From Rhexocercosporidium sp. MPI-PUGE-AT-0058 (Eukaryota; Ascomycota; Leotiomycetes; Helotiales), in NCBI GenBank assembly GCA_020746875.1, contig JAGTJL010000023.1:1-64000 (forward strand): a stretch of 64,000 nucleotides of DNA, read 5' to 3'. Positions 1 to 13,079 of this stretch are shown here, in pieces. The number at the start of each line of letters is the position of its first letter. Position 1 is the stretch's first letter. The notes beneath the pieces are model-generated. The model was not told the origin of the DNA. It saw only the letters and a list, made by a program, of their open reading frames with translations, and ran no database searches. The position numbers were made by a program, and so were the translations under genes.

Positions 1-3000
1 TTAATAACGCTAGACTTACGAGTAACACTTGCTTTAATAATGCCGCTCGTAATATTCTTTATAAAACTATAAAATTTATAAATCTCTTTCATATAATTAA
101 AAGCGAAAGTGCTTTTAATAGCGAACTGCCTTAAAGCACTCGCGATAATAGTAATAAGGAATCTTTCTATACTTATACTAGCCCGTTTATACTCGTAAAA
201 GAAAAGCAAAGCTATAACTTAAACTAAAAGTAACTTAAATATATCTAACTATATAACGGATAATATAGTCTTTTCTATCCTAATATTAATACTAATCTTA
301 CGGCTTTAAATATACTCACTAAAGAACAAATCACTTAAAGCAGCGCGAGCTCGAAGAGCATATGCGCTTATTAACTAAGTCTAAAGTCAAGGACACTTAT
401 GCGAAAACGCGGCTCGCCTATTATAAGAATAGTCTTGCCAGACTTCGCCGCTTCCGGATAATCTCCGTCGTTTATATAAATATAATAAGTAAATAATATA
501 TAATTAAAAAAAGCTTTTAACGAACCCGTAATATAATATTAAATTCTATTACTGCCACTTCAATAAAGGACTTTAAGTTACCTCTAGTAAAGCGCAACCT
601 CAATTTAAGGTTAAAAGCTAACTTACTTAGCCTATAGCACTCGCTTAATAAGGATGCTATTAAGCCTAAGACTTTGCCGGCCCCGGGATACTCCCGGGAA
701 ATAACCGCATTACTTACGGCAAATTACGTAACTTATAAACTTAAAATAATATTATTAACGTATTTAAATTTAAACGCTTATATTTTACTAAAGCATATTA
801 CAGCTTAAGTAAAAGATAAGCGCGACCGTAAGAAATGCCTTACGATTACAATCCTTAAAAAATACAAGAGAGAGAGTTTCGAGAGCCTGCGAAATTAAAA
901 AAATACTTAAAAAAAAATCTTTAAAGCTCGCTTATATAACTATAATACGCATGCGAATCGAGTACGCGTCGCAGCCGCAAACATAGAAAGCGACTTATTA
1001 ACTTATTAAAGTGATGCAAAGTAAACTATAACTAAACCCAAAGGTATCCCGCTGATATAAAACCTATTCATCGACTTCTTAAAAAGGCTTCATGCCTCTA
1101 AAGAAACTCGAAGTGCTAAGGTTATTAAAAATATTAAGCGGTTCCGTTAATAACCGAGCGAGTTTATTCAGGCAATATGCCGACGGTTTATTACACTTAT
1201 TAAGAACCGCAATACTTGAATGTCTAATAATAATATTATTATTAACTTTTATAAAGTAATCATATATATATTAACGACGTAATAAATTAACTCTTACGCT
1301 TTTATAAACCCTCTTAATACTTACTAGTAATAGAAGAAACTAGCTAATAATACTAAGTCTTTTATTAAAAGAACTTAAAGAGTATTCTCTAATATACCGA
1401 AAGCTAGGCATAACAGAAGCGGAAGCGGACAAAGTAGTAATAATCTTAGGAATAGCGGATCTCGCAAGAGAAGCCGTAAAAAATATTTTAAGAATAATAA
1501 TAAAAAGCGCGCACTTAACAGCGCCTCTTTAGCTTCCGGTTCCCGACCTTTTAATAAAAGTAAGAATAATAAGAAGAAGAATTATATTAAAAGTATTATA
1601 TTTTGCCGCTCTTATAAATAAGAGGATTATTAATCTAAAGACCGTAGCTATTTTAAGTTTATATAATAAACGTAAAACAATCCTTAAAAGCTAAAAGTAA
1701 AAGAACGTTTTAAAGTAATAAAGAAAACCCTTTTAATAAAAAAGAAAGTATATATTATTATACGCGCTAAAGAATAAAAGCCGTCTAGCACCGGAAAAGA
1801 TATAAAAAAAAGCAATACTAAGTCTTAAGCGTTAAAAGCTTAAGGGATATTCTTAAACGCTTATACATTTCTGCAGGACTAAAGCAACCCGAGACAAGTG
1901 CAAATGCGTCACTTAATAATTTAATAAATAATAGCTTAAATTATAATTTCCTTAATAAATACAAAGCCAAGCTATAAGGATTTCTTCCTTTATTTAAATA
2001 TAATTAAGAATTTATAACATTTAATAAGCATTAATTCCGGGTAACTAACGCTTATAACTTATATATAATAATATAAGACGACCGTAAAATCTCGAGAACC
2101 TTTTAAGAAAGATTCTATAATTATAAAGACTTAAGATATAATATAGTTCTCGAAATAGAATTCCTTAAATATAAAAGCGCCGGGTATTACAACTAGAAAC
2201 TTAAGAAATAAGCTTACGCCTTAACTTAAGACGAGATTTAAATCGTAATAACAAAAGAGTTTATTAATACCTTTAATATCGACCCTAAAACAGTACTTTA
2301 TATTATATTTATATTCTAATTCGATTATAACTGTCCAAAGAATTTAAGATCGTATAAGTATTTAAGGCAGTCGTGGGATATTTGTCTTAATACCGGCGTC
2401 GCAAATCCGTCGTAAGTATTAACTATTTAGCTAAAGACTCTCAAACTAATACTTCTCCTAAACTAGCTTATAAATATAATAAATATATGCAATAATAATC
2501 CGCCAACTGCTCTCCTTAAAAAACAAGTTAGATTTGAGCATACTATTAATACTAACGCACTACCTCCGTATAGCCTTCTTTATAACTTTTCTAAATTATA
2601 ACTCGCCGCGCTTCGGGAATACCTTACTGCCTCGTTATAAAAAAGATGGATTCGTTTATTAAAAAGTCCCGCAAGTACGCCGATATTATTTATACCAAAG
2701 AAAGATAAGAAGTTACGTTTATATATAAATTATCGAGGATTAAATAAAATAACAATTAAAAATCGCCACTTCCTCTCTTTAGTCGATAAGACGTTAAACC
2801 GTCTCGGCGGAGCCGTAATATTCACGGCCTTAAATTTAAAAGATATATATTATTATATTAAAATTAAAAAAGAATACAAATAAAAAATAGCTTTCCGCAT
2901 TAAATATAAATATTTTAAATATTTAATAATGCCCTTTAAGCTATTTAACGCTTTAACTACGTTTTAAGCGTATATTAATAAAGCGTTAGCGAGACTAATT

Positions 3001-5870
3001 AACTATTTCGTTATTATATATTTTAATAATATTTTAATTTATTCTAAAAATAAAAAAGAATACTATAAATATATTAAAGCCGTTATAAAACGGTTACGCA
3101 AGCATAAGCTCTTCGTTAAACTTAATAAGTATGAATTTGAAATAAATTAAATCGAGTTCTTAGGATTTAAAGTCGGATTAACCGACATTTAAGCGGACTT
3201 AAAGCAGATCCGTTCAATTTAAGAATAACTAAAGCCGGAATTTTATAAAAATATCCAGGTTTTTTTAAACTTCGCGAATTTTTATCGTAGATTTATATTA
3301 AGATATTTTAAGATAGCCGTAAGCTTAACGGAAGCTCTCTAAGGCATAAAGAATAAGGTTAAGAAAAGACCCTTCGAATTCTCTAATATAATTAAGAAAA
3401 GCTTTAAAGATTTAAAAATAGCTTTTATTAATATACTAATTATAAGGCATTTCGATCCTATAAAGCGTATTTAAGTTAAAACTAATACTTTTAGATTTGT
3501 AATTACTAGTACTTTCTCTTAATAAGCTAATTCTAAAGAAGGATTTAAGCGATATTAAAAACCCGTTGCGTATTAATCCCGCAAAATAATTAATACTAAG
3601 CGGAATTATATTATTTATAATAAAGAGCTTTTAGCTATCGTTAAGTATTTTAAAGAATAAAGGCATTACTTTAAGGGCAGCTAATATATTATTAAAGTGC
3701 TTACAAACTATAATAATCTTAAGTATTTTATAATAGCGAAATATCTCGAGAGTTAATAAGTATAATAGGTAATATATTTTACTACTTATAATTTTAAAAT
3801 CTATTACTATAAAAGTGCCGTAAACCCGGCGGATAGATTTAATAAAAGGCCAGATTATCGAGAATCTGAAGGCCCTGCTAATATTACTTAGCTATTAATA
3901 TTTTAAAATAAATTAAAAAGAGCTTTTGCAAGTGCTTTACGAAGTCGAGGAGCCGACATCAAAGTATTCCTAAACAAAGATTATAAAATATTATTAAGAA
4001 AACTGTCTAGTATTATTTAAGATCCTACCGATAGAAGGCCGGACCCGGTGCTAATAAAATCGGGACGAGTTACTTAAAAGAGAATTTTAAAAGCTGGGTA
4101 TGCAAAACCTAGTCTTTTAGATATTATACTTAAGATAATAGCTTTATCCGTAAATATATTATTATATATAAAAAATAAAGGCTGGCCGCTTATTATAGGA
4201 ATTAATAATTATAAATATTTTATTTTAATATTATAAATAAAAGTAGTAATTAAAAGTTAAATAGCTCTAGCCTTATTAACAAAGCCGCTATAAGACTTAA
4301 TTATCCTCGCTTAACGTAATAATAAAAATTATAAAAATATAGCTAATATAATAAGTAAACCTAAATCTCAGTTAAATTAAAAGTAAAACTTGGATATATC
4401 GGGACTTCTTTAATAAGATTTTAAAGCTTATATCCTAAATAATTTAATATTAAGAATAAAAATCATAAAACTTTATCATAATAATCCATTAATAAGATAT
4501 TACGGTATTATAAAGACTTCGCAACTCCTCCGTAAAACCTACTTCTAGGATAAAATAGAAGATAATATCAAAATATATATTAAAAAATGCGATATTTATT
4601 AAAAGATTAAATCGAAACGACATACGTTATATGGATTTCTAATAAATCTCCCGAGGCCTTCGCGGCTTTAATCCGAGATTTTAATAGATTTCATTACAAA
4701 GTTGCCGCCTTATAAAGACTTATTTAATAGCTTAAATCTTAATTATATATTAGTAGTTATTAACCGGTATTCGAAGATAATCCGGTACTTAATATATTAT
4801 AAAACGATTAATGCTCCCGAACTTGCGGAACTGCTATTCGAGAGAGTATTTTCTTTTTTTAGCGTACCTTAAGATATCGTATCCGATAAAAGTACGGTGT
4901 TCATTAGTAAATTCTAATTTATTCTTTGCTTTTATATATATATTAAATAAAAACTAAGCTTTATATATTATTTTTAAATAAATAAATAAATAAAGAAATA
5001 AAACTAAAATCTGGAGATATACTTTCGCGCTTTCTGTAGAATATTATAAAAAAACTAAATAAGAAAACTGACTTTTGCCGAGTTTACTTATAATAATTCT
5101 TTTTATTAAACGCTTTAAATATTTCTATTTTAAGTTTACTACAGCTATAAGCCGGTAATACTATAAAACCTTAAGGATAGTATTTAAAGAAGAGAAGTAT
5201 TAGCTGCCCGAAATAAAGTTAAATTACTAAATAATAAACGAGCTAAACTTGCGAAAGTTTAAGATTATGCGCAATAAAGTCGGGAAGGCTATTATAATGC
5301 CCGGCATTTAAATAAATATTTCTAATTAAAATAATAAGTAATATTTAATATTAAAAACATTTGACTAAAGACTAAAAAGCTGTCGCTAAAATATATTAAC
5401 TTATTCTAGATTATTAAGTGCGTAAGTAATGCGGCATATACTCTGAAGCTATTAAGCTTATATAAAAAGCTTTATTTAATATTTTATATGTTTTTACTAA
5501 AAAAATATATAACATAAGCTGGCAAGTAACTAAATAATTATTTACTTAGTAAACTTCCGGAGCTAAGTAAAAAAGATAACTTCTAAGAATAAAAAATTGA
5601 AAACATCTTTAATTATAAATAAAATAAAAGAAGTAAGACTAGGAAATATTTAATTAAATAAAAAGATTTCCTAAAAAATTATAATACTTAGCTCTTAATA
5701 TACTTAAACCTCGAGAATGCTAAGGAAACTCTTAATATATATAACAAGAACTATAAATTAAAAAGTTAAATGCCGGAAGTAAAAAGGTATAGAACTTCCG
5801 CGTAACTTACGAGAAGGCCGGAAAGACTACGAAAGGTCGGGAGGCCGAGAAAGCACCGCCGATTATAAAT
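1..5870 (+). mobile_element. Chromodomain Ty3/gypsy retrotransposon, RIP-degraded (element A; left end outside window)
   Basis: The plus strand carries a decayed gag-pol. A gag-like zinc-knuckle remnant lies near 1600-1660. Reverse transcriptase lies at about 2680-3060: FVPKKDKK, then NYRGLN, then the active-site block reading YFNN where the family has YxDD, as G-to-A change would give. RNase H lies near 3480-3850, and the integrase core (DFITKLP) at about 4690-5040. A chromodomain lies at 5589-5770 (KYLIK, then LENAKETLN), which assigns the element to the chromoviruses. Stops interrupt every domain, so it is dead. Composition shows near loss of CA and TG with CG kept, which fits RIP. I could not find the LTRs: the left one would be outside the window and the right one is not recognisable. 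An antisense frame follows at 6530-6990. Confidence 0.9.
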
Positions 5871-6529
5871 AAAAATATTCTTTTTTTATATTTTCTTATA
5901 AAGGTTTTAAGGGTTTTATTAAAGCTTTAGAAGTAGCACCGGCGCAAGCATAGAATATATAATATTATATTAAAAAAGAATAGGCTTATAAAATATATTT
6001 AGATTATAATTTAAAAAGCAACGAGATTCTATTTTAGCTACAAAGTAATAGCGCAATTCTATTATAAGTACTTAAAGTATAAAGTATTTACTTTACAAAT
6101 CAAATCATTCGAAAAACCTAAACTCCCTAACGCTAAACCCAGACCCGCACCGCAATATCTATTAAGCGCTAAAGAATTATAAGACATCTCCTAAAATAAC
6201 TCTAATAATCTCGTTTAATGCAACACCGCCTTAATATAATATTAATATACATCAGCAGCAGAGCAGGCACGGAACACTTACAATAACTATTATAACTTTA
6301 CGGCACAACCGAATCTCTATTACTAATTCCTTTATTAAACCGTAAGTAATCTAATCGGCCTTAAAAGCGGAAGTAATAATATAAGCGTTCTTAAACTTAA
6401 ACATATTACCGATCAAGCGCACCATATCCTTATAAAACTTCTCAAACTCTTTCATTTCGTTAATATATTAATAATATTTTAAAAGAGAAAAGTATAACTT
6501 ACGGAAGAAGCACTAATAAAAGGAAAGAC
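5871..6529. other. AT-rich spacer between the chromodomain and the antisense frame of element A
   Basis: RIP-type AT-rich sequence. I see no domain on either strand. It probably belongs to the 3' untranslated or intervening part of element A. Confidence 0.5.
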
Positions 6530-6990
6530 TTAATTAACATCTTTCTTATCGAGCTTAAAAGACATACGCGACAAGGAATCGGTCATGCGGTGCTTCTCGA
6601 GCCAAGCAGTAAAGCTTTAAGCTCCCGTGGGAATCGTGAAGTTATAGTCCTCGGGGGCGACGCCAGCATTATACTAGCCATTCTCACGCAGCCAGTTCTC
6701 GAAATCGACGGCAAGGTTCTTCATAATGCGGACATCCTTATAAAAGGTACGAGGGAACTATTCATTTTATAATTAACATATAATTCACTTCTAACGCGCT
6801 CAGCATTATATTATTAGCAAACTCTATAAATATAAGTACGTACGACAATATAAACGGCCTTTTACTTAGAGTAACAGTCGCAATTCTTCTTGCCTTTTTT
6901 ATTAATACAGTAAAAGAAAGGATTAACTAGCATAGCTTTAAAGTATTAGCCGCAGGAACTTCTACGAGGCCAGTTCACAAAGTCATTAAA
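6530..6990 (-). pseudogene. Antisense cysteine-motif ORF of element A (two exons, RIP-damaged)
   Basis: This frame lies on the strand opposite to pol, just past the chromodomain. Exon 1 (about 6990 to 6844) reads through a Cys-containing stretch to NCDCYSK, a TAA, then KAVYIV. With TGY-to-TAY and CAA-to-TAA RIP changes allowed, this is C-x2-C-x6-C (codons at 6880-6882, 6871-6873 and 6850-6852). A candidate intron with donor GTACGT and acceptor ATAG spans 6758-6843. It falls two codons after the third cysteine in phase 0, the same place as in element II. Exon 2 (6757 to 6530) contains DVRIMKNLAVDFENWLREN and TAWLEKHRMTDSL, with TAG and TAA codons where Trp or Gln would fit. The sequence is less eroded than its surroundings. 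The start codon was not found. Function unknown; a nucleic-acid-binding role is only a guess from the cysteines. Confidence 0.6.
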
Positions 6991-7689
6991 TATAATAGCT
7001 TTAAAACGCTAGATAAAGAATATAATAATAATAATAATATTAATAATTAATTAAAAAAGAAAGAAAAAGAAAAACAAGAGAATAGCGACGTATAAGCACA
7101 AGTATTATATATGAATAAGCTAAAAAAGAAAGGTTATTATTAACGCGACAAGGAAGCTATTTATATACACGTCTTAATAAAGTAACAGGGTCGCAATTAC
7201 CACGTAACTATATTATTATATTTATACTATTTGCACTCCATTTACTTAATAAACAAACGTAAATACGCCACTAACGCGCAACTTGCCTATTACTTCGCCG
7301 ACCGAAGACAACTCTTTAATAATAACAATAGTTATAGCACTTAAATATAAGTATAAGAACTCTTATATATACGCGTAAGAGTCTCATAATTAAAGTAAAC
7401 ATCTTTTGTTATTTTATAAAGCTATTCCTATCTACTAAACTAGCAATACTAATATATTATGCGGAACGGCTTATAAAGTAATTAGACGACGTCCGACGAA
7501 CTAATCGCGGTGCAGCACCACATATTTGGCGCAGTAATCTAAATAACCGCATTAATTTAATTAACTAAACTTATCGACCGGAATACGGCTGTCCGACTTA
7601 CCGCGGCCTGGTCCTCGCCTTAGGCGACGCGAAGGCGTATTAACATATTATTAATTAAAGCATTAGTATCGCGGACGCTATTATTAAGA

Positions 7690-7990
7690 GAAAGAATAAT
7701 TATTATATATATACTTATCTATTTTATTTATACAGAATCGAGCCCGTAATATAAGAGGGCCGAGGCTTTTACGGTATTAATAGAATTAGTCCTACTTATA
7801 TATTTAATCACGCCGGCGTTTTGCTTCCTCTTACGGATAACCCCCTTTATATATACGCTTCTCTTTTAGACTTCTTCAAAAGCCAGAGATTAATTCTTTA
7901 AATATAATTTACCCTAAACCTTTACGAAGCTTTGCCTACCGTGAATTCCATCTAATACTTTCGCTTTTATTATATTTAACTTTTAGTATA
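7690..7990 (-). repeat. AT-rich repeat shared with 39600-40170 in the opposite orientation
   Basis: The reverse complement matches 39600-40170 in blocks. These include the segments around AAAACGCCGGCGTGA, GTAAAAGCCTCGGCCC and TTTAAAGAATTAATCT. The copy near 40 kb carries about 300 extra bases in the middle (roughly 39740-40030). The element type was not identified. The rest of 6991-7690 is AT-rich with no gene that I can support. Confidence 0.6.
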
Positions 7991-9764
7991 CTAAAAGATA
8001 TTCTTTAAATTCTTTTAATAGAAAATTTGATATTAGTAATTAATTTCTTTTATTATTAATAAATATTAAAAAGTTTATAAAAGCGTAAGAATTAATCTGC
8101 TGCGCCGTAATATATACGTAATTACTTTACGAAAATTAATAATATTATTATTATTAAATATCCGAGTATTATATTTTTTAATAAATAAAATAAACCGTAG
8201 GCATATCGCTTATATAAACTCGCCTTATTATTAACGCAACTGCTTAATATTCTTAATTACTTTAGCGCTTTGAGTTTCTTTAAAATATAAAGTGTTTTTT
8301 AAGAAATTAATAAATAAGTTTTATATTAATAAGATACTCTCGGGTCTAGCTACGGTTTACTTTATATTACTTTAATAAGTCGATAAGTCGCCTTTTATAT
8401 TTATAATTACGACGCGTATTTTATTTATATATATATTATAATTATATAAGCGAGCTTTAAAGATCTTTTTTTTTATATTTTCTTAATTTTATAAGCTTTT
8501 AAAAATTTTATTTTTTATTTTTTTAATAATTATAATCGTAAAGTATTTCTTACGGTCGCGCTTAGTATACTTTAATAAAATATAAGCGTTTTAATTCAAA
8601 TATATTAATAATATTATTTTAAGTTTATAAGTTACGTGATTTATTATAAATAATACAGTTATTTCCCAGGATTATACCGAGGCCGGCAAAGTCTTAGGCT
8701 TAATAGCTTTCCCGTTAAGTAAATATTATAAGTTAAATAAATTAACTTTTAATTTTAAATTAAAGCTATAGCTAAATCGCCATACGCGAATAACTAAATA
8801 ATTATACGCTAAAATTTTATTAACTTGGCGGGTGTTATTTATTAACTTTATTACATTATATTAATTTATGTTATATAGTAAGGGCTATTAATGTAAATTA
8901 TAAATATTCATAATTACGTAATTACTCTTAGAAGTCAAAAAAATTAAGCTATTTAAATAGTTAAAAGGAAAGAAAGTATATATATAATATATTAATAATT
9001 TATTATTTAAATAATATAATAGATGCTATTATAACTAATAAAGCCGCGATTTAAAGAGATATAATGAATAGATTTAAAGTATATACTTAAAATACAGAGT
9101 TTAAAATAAATAATTTAAATAAATTAATATAAAAAGGCCAGATATGCTTTATATATAATTATATATAATAATTTTAGTAGTAATAAATGCGCTCTTCATT
9201 TTCGGCTCGCTTAATTAGCGTATGGCCATTTAGTTATTCACGTATAGCGATTTAGCTGTGGCTTAAATTAAAATTACGTTTTATTAAAAGTAATTTAAAG
9301 TCCTTTATTAAAATAATAAAAATAAAAATTAATATTATATTACAAGTTCGTTAAAAGCTTTTTTAAATTATATCTTATTTACTTGTTATACTTATATAAG
9401 CGACGGAGATTATTCGAAAGCGGCGAAATTTAATAAGATTATTTTTATAATAAGCGAGCCGCGTTTTTGTATAAGTGTTTTTAATTTTAAACTTAATTAA
9501 TAAGCGTATATACTCTTTAAGCTCGCGCTGCTTTTAAGCGATTTATTCTTCGGTAGGTATACTTAAAGCTATAAGATTAATATTAATATTAAGAATAAAA
9601 AAGATTATATATAAAAATAATTTCTTATAAGAGGAAGTAAAACGCTAGTAAAATAAAATTATATTTAAGTTTCAATACTTAAGCCTCGGCTTTCTTATAT
9701 TAAATCTTTAATCTAATAAAGGTAGGAATAATAAGTAAGTCCTTTTCGCCTTTTCCAGCCATCT
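7940..9764 (-). mobile_element. Inverted, truncated copy of the 5' part of element A
   Basis: The reverse complement matches the first about 1.4 kb of the window. For example, the block at 825-870 recurs inverted near 8540-8570, and 300-480 recurs at about 9370-9560. The copy extends further 5' than the one at position 1. It shows a probable gag start at 9764 (minus strand) beginning MAGKGEKDLL. It is RIP-mutated throughout with many stops. Downstream pol is absent: the similarity fades at about 7940, where another repeat begins. Confidence 0.75.
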
Positions 9765-9860
9765 TTTGATTCCGGCTATTATTTACACTAAAAATACTAA
9801 TTTTTCATTTTTATTTTATTTTATAAAATATTAAAAAAAACGACTGAAACTTCTAAAATA

Positions 9861-10078
9861 TTACCAGAAGGTGCAGGAATTCGTAATACGATAACTTTTG
9901 TTAGCAACCTTATTTCTTATTATAATATAATTCTGTAATTAATTCTTATAATATAAAAGTAAAGAATACTATTCTTTAATTATGTATTTAGTTTATTAAT
10001 CTTTACTTAATTGCGTTATTAGCTTTTGCAACGTTTTCCAATTTTTTCGGTATTACGAATAGCTGCACCTTCTGGTGT
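9861..10078. mobile_element. MITE-like element with 29-bp terminal inverted repeats, RIP-mutated copy
   Basis: The element is 218 bp, the same length as the well-preserved copy at 53136-53353. The ends read TTACCAGAAGGTGCAG and CTGCACCTTCTGGTGT, C-to-T and G-to-A variants of the termini of the other copy. There is no coding capacity. A target duplication could not be read. Confidence 0.85.
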
Positions 10079-10089
10079 ATACTTATTAT

Positions 10090-10227
10090 TATTATGTGTT
10101 TATCACTTAGGCGTTCTTTTTATTAATATATATGCTAAGTAAAGCGTATTCTGTCTTAAGGCTGAATACTATAATCTTTTGGCTCCGATGGCGTACTAAT
10201 ATGAGCTTTACTCTCAGCTACGTTATA
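10090..10227 (+). mobile_element. Solo LTR, about 140-bp family
   Basis: It matches 54790-54929 along its length, including the AAAGCGTATTCTG and GGCGTACTA segments. It is bounded by the exact 5-bp duplication ATTAT at 10085-10089 and 10228-10232. It ends in GTTATA, a RIP version of GTTACA. No internal region is present. Confidence 0.85.
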
Positions 10228-10864
10228 ATTATACTTTTTTCATTAATATTATAATTAAAGAGCTAATATTAAGTACGTAATATTTGTAATTATAAACTAA
10301 AATTTAATATATAAAAAACGCAAAAAATACTTTTATATAACTTTTATAATATTAAAGAATAAAATATTTAATATATATTATTTAATATATATAAGTTTTT
10401 GGCTATTATTAATAGTTTTTATATAAATAAATAGATTATAAAATCTTATATAAATCATTTATATAAGAGAATTTAATTACTTATTTATATAAAAATTATT
10501 AATATATAATACTTTAATTTTTCATATTATTATATTTAATATATATATTATAAGATATTATAAATTTATATTTAAGAAATTTTAAATTATTTAAAATTAA
10601 AATACTTTTAATTTGTCGCTAGAAAAATAATAATAAACTTAAGGTACGGCTAAAGTATTATACGGAAATACTTAAATCATTATATTTTAAAGTTTTGCTA
10701 AGCACGCCAGGCGTATTTATTAATTATACCTTATTATATTAATTATATTAAAGGCTAAGGGCCGTCGATGAAACCCTTAAGCTTTATTAAACTTAACTTT
10801 TAAAGTTATTCATACTTTCTTATTTAATATATCGAATTTTATTAGCGAACCTTACGACCTTACG
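10228..10864. other. AT-rich interval between two oppositely oriented solo LTRs
   Basis: Extremely AT-rich with runs of TATA and TTTAAT. No gene or domain is seen on either strand. Confidence 0.6.
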
Positions 10865-11004
10865 TATAACGTGGCTGAGAGTAGAGCTTATACCAGTACG
10901 CTATCAGAGTCAAAAGATTATATTATTCGGCCTTAAGGCAGAATACGCTTTACCTAATACATATACTAATTAAGAGAACAGACTCACGTGATAAACACAT
11001 GACA
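10865..11004 (-). mobile_element. Solo LTR, about 140-bp family, inverted
   Basis: The reverse complement matches 54790-54929 end to end (140 bp). It begins TATAACGTGGCTGAGAG and ends ATAAACACATGACA. The flanks are TTACG and CTGCG, which could be a mutated 5-bp duplication but are not identical. Confidence 0.8.
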
Positions 11005-11474
11005 CTGCGCCTTTTATAATTATTTACTTTAATTATAATATTGGATTTACTATTATTTAAGCTTATATGAGAGTTAACGGTTATTCTTTTATAAAAAGAA
11101 ATATTAAGCCACGAGATGTATTATATATTTGCGATCGTAAGAGTAAATATAAGACAAGAAGAAAGTAAAGTAATATACTCGACTTTAAAGAGGATTATAA
11201 AAATATAATTACGTAAGATATATATATTGCCGTTGGCTTTTAATATAAAATAATATAATAGGGCGCGAGCGATAAATATATCTTCCGGATTTTAAAAAAT
11301 ACTTTGATATATAATAATTTAATTATTTCCGTATAGTGCTTTAGCTAAAGCCTAAACGTATATTAAAAGTTTTATATAATTTTATAAAAGGAGGTTTCCT
11401 TAGGCAACTTATTATAATAACTTAAATATATACAATTTGACTCAATTATAAGGAAGGTAACGTGCTTATAAATA
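11005..11474. other. AT-rich sequence abutting the regulator gene
   Basis: RIP-like composition up to the stop codon of the next gene, where composition changes abruptly to normal. No gene seen. Confidence 0.6.
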
Positions 11475-12564
11475 TTAAAAGTATCTCTGTTGATCTTTTA
11501 AAGAAAGCTCTCGGGTAGGTCTTGATAAGTTTTTTGATCCCAACACTGATAGAACTTGCGTTTGGGTCTGAGAGCCATTGAATCTCCTTAATACCTCCCC
11601 AATCTTGTTTACCTGTAATCTATCATCAATCCCACCATCTGATAGCTGCTCTGCTACCATGCCATTCAGATCATACGGCTTGTCAGCAATACGACTAGAT
11701 ATCCCAACTCCCTCTCCCGCCTCTTCCGATATGCCGAGATTGGTCCAATCATTTGTAGCGGGGCTGTGGTCGATCAACATAGGTACTTCTTTTGGGTGTG
11801 TGAAGTCGCTTTGTGCGACAAAATCTTTGCTTATGTCGGTTGGGTAGATTGCCGGGATTTTGCTGCCCTCAATCAAAGATCCCTGAGCAGCATTACCTTG
11901 CGTAAAGACTTCTGGCATGGGAAAGTGAGTCCAAACGTCTTTCCTTGGTTGAGTTGTGAACTCAACGCCAGAGCTGCTTCGGTCCCCCACTACCAAGCCC
12001 CGTCGTTTCTCATTCATCCAAGCCCGTTGATGCTCTGCCGAGTTCAATGGGAGACGTTTCCATTCTTCGACTTTGGCGTCCCTGGGCTGCCCACGACCTC
12101 GCTGTATGAACTCACCCCGCTGCAGACTTTCCTCTTCTGGGAGGGGGTTCTGATGAGACTGGGTATCGATAAACAGTAAAGCTTCAAAGAGTGCAGCCTC
12201 TGTTTCCAGGAGTCGCTGCTCAAGGTTGGAAATGAATCCAGATGGAATGCCTCTGCAAACAGACATCAGCGCGATGGGCGTGAAGGTCAGCATTTGACAG
12301 ATTGGCATGCAAACAAACCTTTTGCTGCTTTGTGGATATTGACATGTTGAATCGGAAGAACTGCATTGGGTACAGATCGGGCTGTGAAAGTTAGTTATGT
12401 CAATGGCCATCGACTTCCTGAAGGGCTTGGAGACTAACAGTGTTCTATCACACTATATCATCGCCACAATAAGTCAGATACTGATAGATTTAATTTAGTG
12501 ATCGGACTCTTCTTACTTTGCATTTCTTGACCCGACAGGCCTCGCAGGCAATTGGGTTTTGTTC
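11475..12564 (-). CDS. Zn(II)2Cys6 fungal transcription factor, spliced; 5' end unresolved
   Basis: Predicted DNA-binding nuclear regulator. My model, read on the minus strand, has exons 12564-12517, 12452-12439, 12381-12319 and 12252-11475. The introns are 64, 57 and 66 bp, with GTAAGA, GTTAGT and GTTTGT donors and AG acceptors. Splicing assembles ACEACRVKKCKCD, then RTLPICTQC, then SSSDSTCQY. This is an exact C-x2-C-x6-C-x6-C-x2-C-x6-C zinc cluster. It is followed by a linker and a predicted coiled coil (GFISNLEQRLLETEAALFEA), the usual dimerisation element. The remainder is low-complexity and acidic with no middle homology domain seen, so this is a short family member. The first exon ends at an in-frame TAG just upstream of the exon (candidate acceptor CCTAG), so the true start lies further 5' or is lost. 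The stop codon sits where RIP-type sequence begins, so the C-terminus may be shortened. Confidence 0.8.
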
Positions 12565-13000
12565 CTAGGATGTATTGAGCTTTTGGTCGCATATTAATCC
12601 TTGGCCTATGACCCACCATTATAAGTAGTACAGTATAGTGGGTAACCAATTGTAACCTTGAGATGAGATGTATCAAGGGCGGACAAACATTGTCTAGATA
12701 TAGGTAGGTTCTTTAGCTATTATTATTACATGGGAAATGGAGCTGCACTGTAAAAGGTGGGGGGATGTCCCGGACTTGTCTTTGTCCGGATGTGTCAGCG
12801 CCAACAGTCAGTTTGAATTGAAGACCGTCGTATACTTACCCACACCAAAATGGTAATGTGACTAGACGCCACTTAAACTCTCAGTTGTGGATACCACGGT
12901 AATCTGTACAATACAGTACTGCCCAGAAACATCTACACAGCTCTAGTACGTGCCACAGGTAGAAAGGCAGGGGCTAGAAGCTTTACTTAATCTAGTTAAC
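12565..13000. other. Intergenic region upstream of the regulator
   Basis: Normal composition. It probably holds the promoter and perhaps a missing first exon of the minus-strand regulator. No convincing start exon was found: the ATG near 12626 is out of frame with the zinc cluster unless spliced. Confidence 0.4.
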
Positions 13001-13002
13001 GA

Positions 13003-13075
13003 GGTCTTGTCCGCGACGGCCCTCCGCAAGCTCCGGGGTCACGGGACCTCGCTTCGCCACGGTCTAGAGCACCTC
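13003..13075. repeat. GC-rich repeat motif at the left edge of an AT-rich block
   Basis: A roughly 65-base GC-rich stretch (GGTCTTGTCC, then CCCTCCGCAAGCTCCGGGG, then GGACCTCGCTTCGC) recurs in the same orientation at 26098-26165. Part of it (CCCTCCGCAAGCT) recurs again near 26228. The two copies bracket about 13 kb of RIP sequence. Type unknown. Confidence 0.6.
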
Positions 13076-13079
13076 GCTA

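Noticed and set aside
11578..12179. Plus-strand open frames across the regulator gene
   Set aside because: Shadows of the minus-strand Zn2Cys6 gene; no start context or domain.
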